DNA from: Bigelowiella natans CCMP2755 | Lineage: Eukaryota > Cercozoa > Chlorarachniophyceae | Length of the DNA stretch: 64,000 nt | Direction: 5' to 3' | Assembly: GCA_000320545.1 (NCBI GenBank) | Contig: ADNK01003488.1 | Location: 1-64,000 of the forward strand | Shown here: piece after piece, positions 58,012-64,000 of the stretch | Position numbering within the stretch: position 1 is the first letter of the stretch | Layout: every line of letters starts with the position of its first letter | Notes under the pieces: generated by a model | Seen by the model: only the letters and a program-made list of their open reading frames with translations | What the model was told of the DNA's origin: nothing | Database searches by the model: none | Translations under genes and position numbers: made by a program

Positions 58012-59311
58012 CCAGAAACTGCTACGTGAGCTTGTTTGGGCTTTGAAGATATCATGTAAGTCATGTTCAATCTACAGAATGCCAAAGCAATAAATCTATA
58101 AAATTCCCAAATATTAATATGTACTGGAACCAAAGTCTCTAAACTCTTGATTTTCTTTGACTAAGAACTGTGAGATGTAAAATCTTTTGGATGAAGTCGC
58201 AACTTTAGCGTTTCTTGTTTTTGGGTTGCGAACCCTAATCCTACATGCCATGCACAATCATGCGATGCACAGCTAAATGCATTGCATGTGCACAGCACGC
58301 ACTGCTACAGCTCGACATCATTCATCCGTGTTGTGGAACACCACATGTCTACATCAACGTGCATGCATGCATGTGCACGCCCCGCGTGCTAGCGTGCCTT
58401 GCATCTGCAAATGTGCACAACTCATTGAAAACATGCAAAAAAGCTTGTTTGTTGAACACATTGAACGCAATGTGGCGTTCTAGCGTTGCTTCTAACTGCA
58501 TGTGCAGCTGCTTGCGCGCGCATCACAGCAACAACGCACGCACCTAGCTAGCTAGCTAGCGCTAGCAGGCACAATGACGGGCGGACCATGCAACATTGCG
58601 TGCGGCGCATGCATATTGCAAGCACACATCTGAGCACGCAAGATGATGTTGAATTGTTTGTTCACACATTGAACTTGCAACTAGGTTCATTGAGCTCTCC
58701 GACATGACATGATGTGTCATGGCTTCCCCTGTCCAGACACGATGGTTGTTCATGCATGTCAGTTGTCATGTCCATGAGATTGTCATTGCAGTTCCATATA
58801 GCTGTGCATCCGCCACAACTGACGCACAGGCATGCTAGCATGTGCAAAGACAAGTGACATCGATCAGCTCATTTCGGTTCTCCAGTTCTGAGTTCAGTTG
58901 CGCATGTCTTTTGCATCACGATCATCGTCTACTTGAAGCCCAGGGCATTCTAGCATTGCGGCAAATCTAACACTGCTGCTGTGTATTCTTGTTGTTGCAC
59001 ATCTTGCTGCACATGCAGCATCATTGCACCGCGTTGTTGACATCCCACACTAGCACCCGCCTTGTTTCAGTTTGGTGATTGACCATGCTCACAATGCTAG
59101 CTAGCTAGCAAAGTACCTGGCTAGCTAGATCGAAATCATGTGCGTCAAAAATTGCGGCATGATCATCAACGATGATTCGATTGTCATGAACGCATCCATC
59201 GAATCTTATTAATCAGCTATAACATGATTCTTTCCTAGCATATTCTGCTCATTGGGAATGGACATAGTCGAAAGAATTGGACATTGATGTGGAAGCTGCT
59301 GTGAGATTTGT
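58012..59311. other. Convergent spacer: densest palindromic-word island
   Basis: 1.3 kb between the 3' ends of the TMEM216-like and phosphatase genes. From 58240 to 59160 it is packed with TGCATGC, GCTAGCTAGCTAGC, ACATTGCA, CATGTGCAC and TGACATGACATGA words. Open frames of 60-100 codons exist on both strands but are artefacts of this composition. Confidence 0.75.
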
Positions 59312-62234
59312 TCAATTCCTTGTGTTGTTCGCTGCTATGGGAGGTACATCATCCAACTTGTTATCGAAAGTAACGCTATTATCAGAACTCGCCGAGAACA
59401 CAGCAGAATTGTTTTTACGCAAAAAGCTTTTAGAGTTGTCGGTTGTTGTTGTTGCTGTTGGCGTCGTTGCTGGGATGAGAGCTGGGGCAAACGGGATAGA
59501 GGAGAGTGGTGTTTTACTATTTGGAGAAGAACAGTTATTGGTATAGGAATTGATGCTGCTTGTACTTGATGAGCGGGTGAGAGGAAGTAGTTCTGGAATA
59601 GTAAGTGCTTTAAGATGATAACGACGGGAAGGAGGAGCTGTAGCAGGAGGGGGAGGCGGAGGTGGACTAGCGCACAAATTGTTGGACGATTTGGAATATT
59701 GATGATGATGATGATGGTGATGACTTGTGGTGGTTGTTGTTCCCCCTCCCGGCCCCCCCGCCCCCCCCCCTCCCCCTCCTCCTCCTTCTTTTGTAACACC
59801 ACTGTAAGGAATGTTGATAGCCGGCGTTGTACTATTCTTCCTCTGTCTCCGCCTCAATTTCTTTGTAGTTATTTGTTCATATATCTTGTTATCCTGACAC
59901 AGTAAGAAAAAAGGAGGTTGTTGTTTGCAATCAATGAATGATGGATATTATTCGTACAAAGCAACAAATAAACGCCCTTGAACAAACGGACGACGGCACC
60001 CAATAGCACAATCATCTAAGAAATATGCTTTCAAAACTGTTTCATTTTTCATCTTTCTTGTATTAACGGAAAAGAACCACTGTGTTTTTGCCAGTTTCTC
60101 AGTTATGAAATTACTTTTGCAAGATAGTTGGTGAGCTTGTTGCACTTGACTTCAAACGAATCCCGAAATGCTTTCAACGTCAATGTACATTTTGTGGTCC
60201 TTAATCCACATGCTAGCGATATAGCATCAACGTCCTTCAGTCATTATCAAATCAACAAATAAACAAACTATGCAAATCAACACCAAGATTCAACGATTAT
60301 ATCTTTACAGCAGCAGACAAAGATGCTATTGCTGTAAGATAATTTAGAACAAATTATACTTAGCGATTATATGATGATGACGACGACGACGACGACACTC
60401 TAATGCGACAACAGCAGATAATATACACAATCAATACTTATACATCAGTTAGATTCTCAAGAAAATTAGTTGTCAGGAAAGTAGTACTAGTTAAAACAAC
60501 AACCCCGAAAAGCAAAAAATCATTCTCCTCCATAGTTGGTTAGTTAGTTGGCTAGTGATTAATCGTGTGTGTTGTGTTGTGTTTGAATGACGACCTTTGT
60601 TGATATGTCGAGACCATATGTCTGCTTGAGAGATAGCAATCCAGCTTGTAGCTCTGATACAGTCACCATCCTCAAAGGGGGGGGGGTAAGAACAAAAGAA
60701 GAAAATAAATGTTTAGATATCAATAGAGATGATTAATGACGGTGATGATAATGAATAAACGGATGATGACGCCGCTCTTACCCGTTTCCTTTGATATCCA
60801 GAAATCGATATAGATTATCCCATTGAATCCTGAGTGGATACTCAAACTGAGGATGAAGCACTAGCACGCAAGATCAAGATGAGAGCTCACACCGCCACCA
60901 CCACCACCTGCTGCTGCTGCTGCTGCTACTACTACTACTACTACGACTACTACTACTACTACTACTACTACGACTACTACTACTACTACTACTACGACTA
61001 CTACTACTACTACGACTACTACTACTACTACTACTACGACTACTACTACGACTACTACTACGACTACTACTACGACTACTACTACGACTACTACTACGAC
61101 TACTTGAGCTTATGCAACAATTGTCCCAGCTTATCAATAACGTTATCCGCGCTTCCAGTTGTTGTTGTTGGTGCTGTTGTTGATGATGATGATGATGTTT
61201 CACCACAATCTGAAGTGGTGATGTTGACAGATGTTTCACCACAATCTGAAGTGGTGATGTTGACAGCATCGTCATCAGTTGTATTCTTATTATTCTCCTC
61301 ATCCTTCATCTTCTTCTTCTTCCTCTTTTGTTCAATGTCATCGATGGTCCCTTCACCCGCCTCTGCGGCTGCCCTTAAATGGCGGAGTATTGGAGCAAAC
61401 CGTTGAAGAAACGATACGTAATCAATAGGCCCTTCGCAAACCACACACAATACAACATGATGACGATGATAGTAGTATTAGCACATAGTAACAGCAGCAG
61501 CGGGACCAGCAGCATGCTGTTGGTGATTAGGAAGGCAGCATTCGAATAGTGGTGGTTTCCATTGTGTTGTCGATAAACACTGATAATAATAATAATAATA
61601 ATAATAATAATATGTACTAGATATAATAATATCACAGTGTGTATATAGTAATATTAAGTAATAATCATCATCAACTCTAGTATACATCTATCACCTTGTG
61701 GCTTATTATCAACACCTAGTTTGGGAAGACCCAGCATGTCCTTTAGTTGTTGTTGTTGTTGTTGATGATGATGATGATGATGATCACGAGGATCATGCTC
61801 ATGATGCCAATGTTGATGTTAATGAAGAAGTGAGTGAAGATAGCAACGTCATACACACACACACACACACACATATGTATATAATTTGAACTAATGAATG
61901 TTTTAAAATAGAAGACCTCAAACTCTTTGAATGGCAAACGAAGTTGCAAGACACGACGTAATCCCCTAATTAGTGTAGTAGTAGTATTAGGAATGATAAC
62001 ATAGTAGAGACTGCAAGATACACTGCTGCATCATCTTCATATGTGATAACAAATACTGCTACGATTGCCCCATCGTACCTCTCCCAAATGTCTCGAGAAA
62101 TAACTCGATTTTTACTCTGAAAGCAGCAGCAGCAGCAGCAGCAGCAGCATATAAAAGGATAATAGTAGAGCAGCAGCAGGTTTATAGCAAGAAGACCATT
62201 TGTCATTGAAAGAAGAAATTCAACCAAGACCCCG

Positions 62235-62270
<36 letters not shown>

Positions 62271-63835
62271 TAATATGTGAGGGAGGACTAGTAGTAATAG
62301 TAATAATAGGCTAAGTCCTTCCTCTTCCTCTTCCTCTTCCTCTTCCACCACCACCAGCAGCAGCAGCAGCAGCATTAGCATTAGCATATGTAGTTTAGCT
62401 ACCAATGAATACCAACCCCTAGTCCTCCTCCTCCTCCTCCTCCTCCTCCTCCTACTACTACTACTACTACTACCAACTACTACTACTACTACTGATACTG
62501 CTCTACTACTAGCACCTTTTGTTGGAAGTAATGTGTCAAAGGTAACCGAGCAAATGATATACGACGAATAAGATGCGAGAGAACCTTATCCTCCAGCTTG
62601 TGAGCTTTGAATCGTAGACAGAATGTTGGTGAAGAGATCTAGTCAACAATAATAAGAAAATACGAGGAATATGAGAAGAACAACTCAAAAGGATCTTGCA
62701 CACTACTACTACTACTACTACTACTATAGTAGTAGTAGTAGTATTCCTGAGGAGTCATTCATTAATTCATTGAGGGGTAGAAGGAGGGAGAGAGACAGGG
62801 TATCTATTATCCTGTGATGATTTGGTACTACTACTACTAACTACAAGCAACAATCAACTTATCATAATCATACAGAACTCACACTTCTAAAGTGGTTTGT
62901 CACTAGATTAAATTGTTTATTTTACTTATACCTTCTCAGCGGTGTAGTTGAGGATTTCATATTTGAGGTGGTGTTGTTGTTTTTGTAGAGTATTCTTCTG
63001 TGTGTGATGATGAGGCTTATCATCACAAGCAGCAGCAGCAGCTAAACCACAACCACTAGTAGTAGACAACAACGACGAATCGATGTCATCATGATCATCA
63101 TCCCCTTTTGCTTCTTCTTCTTCTTCTTCTTCTTCTTCTTCTTCTTCTTGAGGAGGACGAGGAGGAGAAGGAAGAGAGAATATGGCAATGGCCCCTTTGT
63201 TGGAAGATTCTCCAACATAGCATGATGCTGAAAATACCTACATATTCACAGGCATACCATACATGCATACAAACAACAAGCGTGTTGTAGTATAAGAAGA
63301 CCGAAGACAATAACAACCAACAACAACAACAACAACATGGATAGATGATAGATAGAGACCACACATGCAGATATATGATAACAATAATGCAAATAGAGAG
63401 GTGGAGGAAGTGGTGGTGGTGGTAGGAGGAGGAGGAGGAGGAAGAAGAAGAGAAATAGAGGATCAACCATACTTGATAGAATATAATATTCTAGGAGTGA
63501 TTAGTAGATATATCTTCTTCTTCTTCGACTTCTATGATTATAGAACGATGACCGTGAGGCATTTGCCACCATGAGAGACTTCAAAGCCTTCTTCCTTGTA
63601 CTCGTGACTACGCACCTTAGGAGATGTAACGATCAGATAAAAGATGAAAAGATAACTTACTTTTTTGACATCATTATGTGCTATATCACATTAAGATAAT
63701 GGGTCGGATGATGGGGAGGAGGAGGAGGGGGGGGATTTAGGGAAAAGGAGTACTTATACATTTCTATCAGTTGACTACTGGTGATGGCTACTGTTTAATA
63801 CCAGCAAATGACAACCCACAAGTTGAAGAAAGTCT
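59312..63835 (-). CDS. PPEF/RdgC-like protein phosphatase with EF-hands, C-terminal part
   Basis: Thirteen exons join in phase: 63835-63802, 63615-63553, 63237-62932, 62638-62547, 62418-62403 (16-nt microexon, weak), 62116-62079, 61965-61917, 61740-61695, 61431-61104, 60829-60782, 60670-60595, 60234-60115, 59893-59312. The first exons carry the end of a PPP-family catalytic domain: FLQLVGCHLL, VRSHEYKEEGFEVSHGGK and CLTVFSASCYVGESSNKGA. The RxHE and FSAxxY motifs are diagnostic. EF-hand-type units follow: NRVISRDIWE, LQLRLPFKEFE, GPIDYVSFLQRF and WDNLYRFLDIKGNGMVTVSEL. This order matches PPEF, calcium-regulated Ser/Thr phosphatases. Low-complexity coding inserts (poly-Glu, poly-Ala, a 12-residue tandem duplication, a Ser/Pro/Gly-rich tail) are unusual. 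The N-terminal catalytic part lies right of the window. Confidence 0.85.
60927..61103 (-). repeat. (AGT)n tract with regular CGT interruptions at a splice donor
   Basis: In sense orientation the phosphatase intron opens GTAGTCGTAGTAGTAGTCG and continues as (GTA)n with a TCG variant every 9-12 bases, giving a 12-bp higher-order unit near the donor. The microsatellite starts at the splice donor of the 61431-61104 exon. Confidence 0.9.
61195..61266 (-). repeat. In-frame 36-bp tandem duplication in the phosphatase gene
   Basis: Two identical 36-bp units (61195-61230 and 61231-61266) code for two copies of the 12-residue block VNITTSDCGETS. The duplication keeps frame and lies between EF-hand-type units. 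Identity at the base level indicates a recent event. Confidence 0.95.
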
Positions 63836-64000
63836 CTACATGCATCAGCACCGAAGACAGTTCTAACAAATGAAAGAAGAAGAAGAAGAGGGAGGTAATG
63901 ATGAGTACTTGCTGCTACTGCTACTGCTACTACTACTTCTACTACTATTAATTAGTAATGCTACTTCTCCATGAGTGCAATAGTAGGATCATTCATTCAT
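63836..64000. other. Right edge, phosphatase intron
   Basis: Upstream of the first recognised phosphatase exon on the minus strand. Contains (GAA)n and (CTACTG)n-type repeats and no coding island that I can place. The catalytic core exons should lie beyond the window. Confidence 0.5.

Noticed and set aside
58245-58853. Overlapping open frames rich in Cys, His and Met on both strands
   Set aside because: Produced by the TGCATG/ACATTGC word composition of the convergent spacer. Both strands are open, which real genes here are not.
61195-61266. 36-bp tandem repeats considered as a CRISPR or protein-binding array
   Set aside because: Only two units, no spacers, and they lie in frame inside a coding exon.

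Overview
The window is nuclear DNA of a flagellated, probably single-celled eukaryote. Nearly every gene is cut by short GT-AG introns (about 43-450 bp). Several genes belong to cilium biology: nephrocystin-1-like, TMEM216-like and a Kintoun/DNAAF2-like dynein assembly factor. GC content is low in introns and spacers, and microsatellites are extremely abundant. I cannot name the lineage; a stramenopile, rhizarian or similar protist would fit. I built the gene models by hand by matching splice phases. Most have fully consistent phases; uncertain stretches are flagged.

Layout. 1-8616: a DENN-domain gene on the minus strand, running off the left edge. Its introns are almost pure microsatellite. 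9080-10598 (+): a PIG3-like quinone oxidoreductase. 12700-23999 (+): an ATM-type PIK-related kinase. 25476-31473 (-): an EF-hand protein with a nephrocystin-1-like C-terminus. 32.36-34.62 kb (+): an SRPBCC/START-like protein. 35395-41110: a Ty3/gypsy LTR retrotransposon with one intact gag-pol frame and two LTRs that read as identical. 41666-43612 (+): a heterotrimeric G-protein alpha subunit. 44603-47516 (-): a PIH-domain, Kintoun-like factor. 48125-49436 (+): a type II membrane protein with a GH16-like fold. 50305-52489 (-): a membrane protein with a tentative YqcI/YcgG-like C-terminus. 52743-54243 (+) and 55720-56493 (-): two unrecognised genes with mitochondrial-looking N-termini. 57185-58011 (+): TMEM216-like. 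59312-63835 (-): the C-terminal part of a PPEF/RdgC-like phosphatase running off the right edge.

Gene orientation nearly alternates, so spacers are mostly either divergent or convergent. Convergent and tandem spacers hold islands built from short palindromic words (TGCATGC, GCTAGC, CTAGCTAG, ACATTGCA). Divergent, promoter-type spacers lack them.

The two observations I rate highest are unconventional. First, in the DENN and phosphatase genes the microsatellites start or end at the splice sites themselves: (GTA)n begins at the donor GT, and (CAT)nCAG, (TG)nTAG or (CTG)nTTTCAG forms the acceptor. Second, the palindromic-word islands occur on gene 3' sides. The retrotransposon also has nested LTR hairpins and an integrase with a short D-to-E spacing. 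No tRNA, rRNA or CRISPR array was seen.
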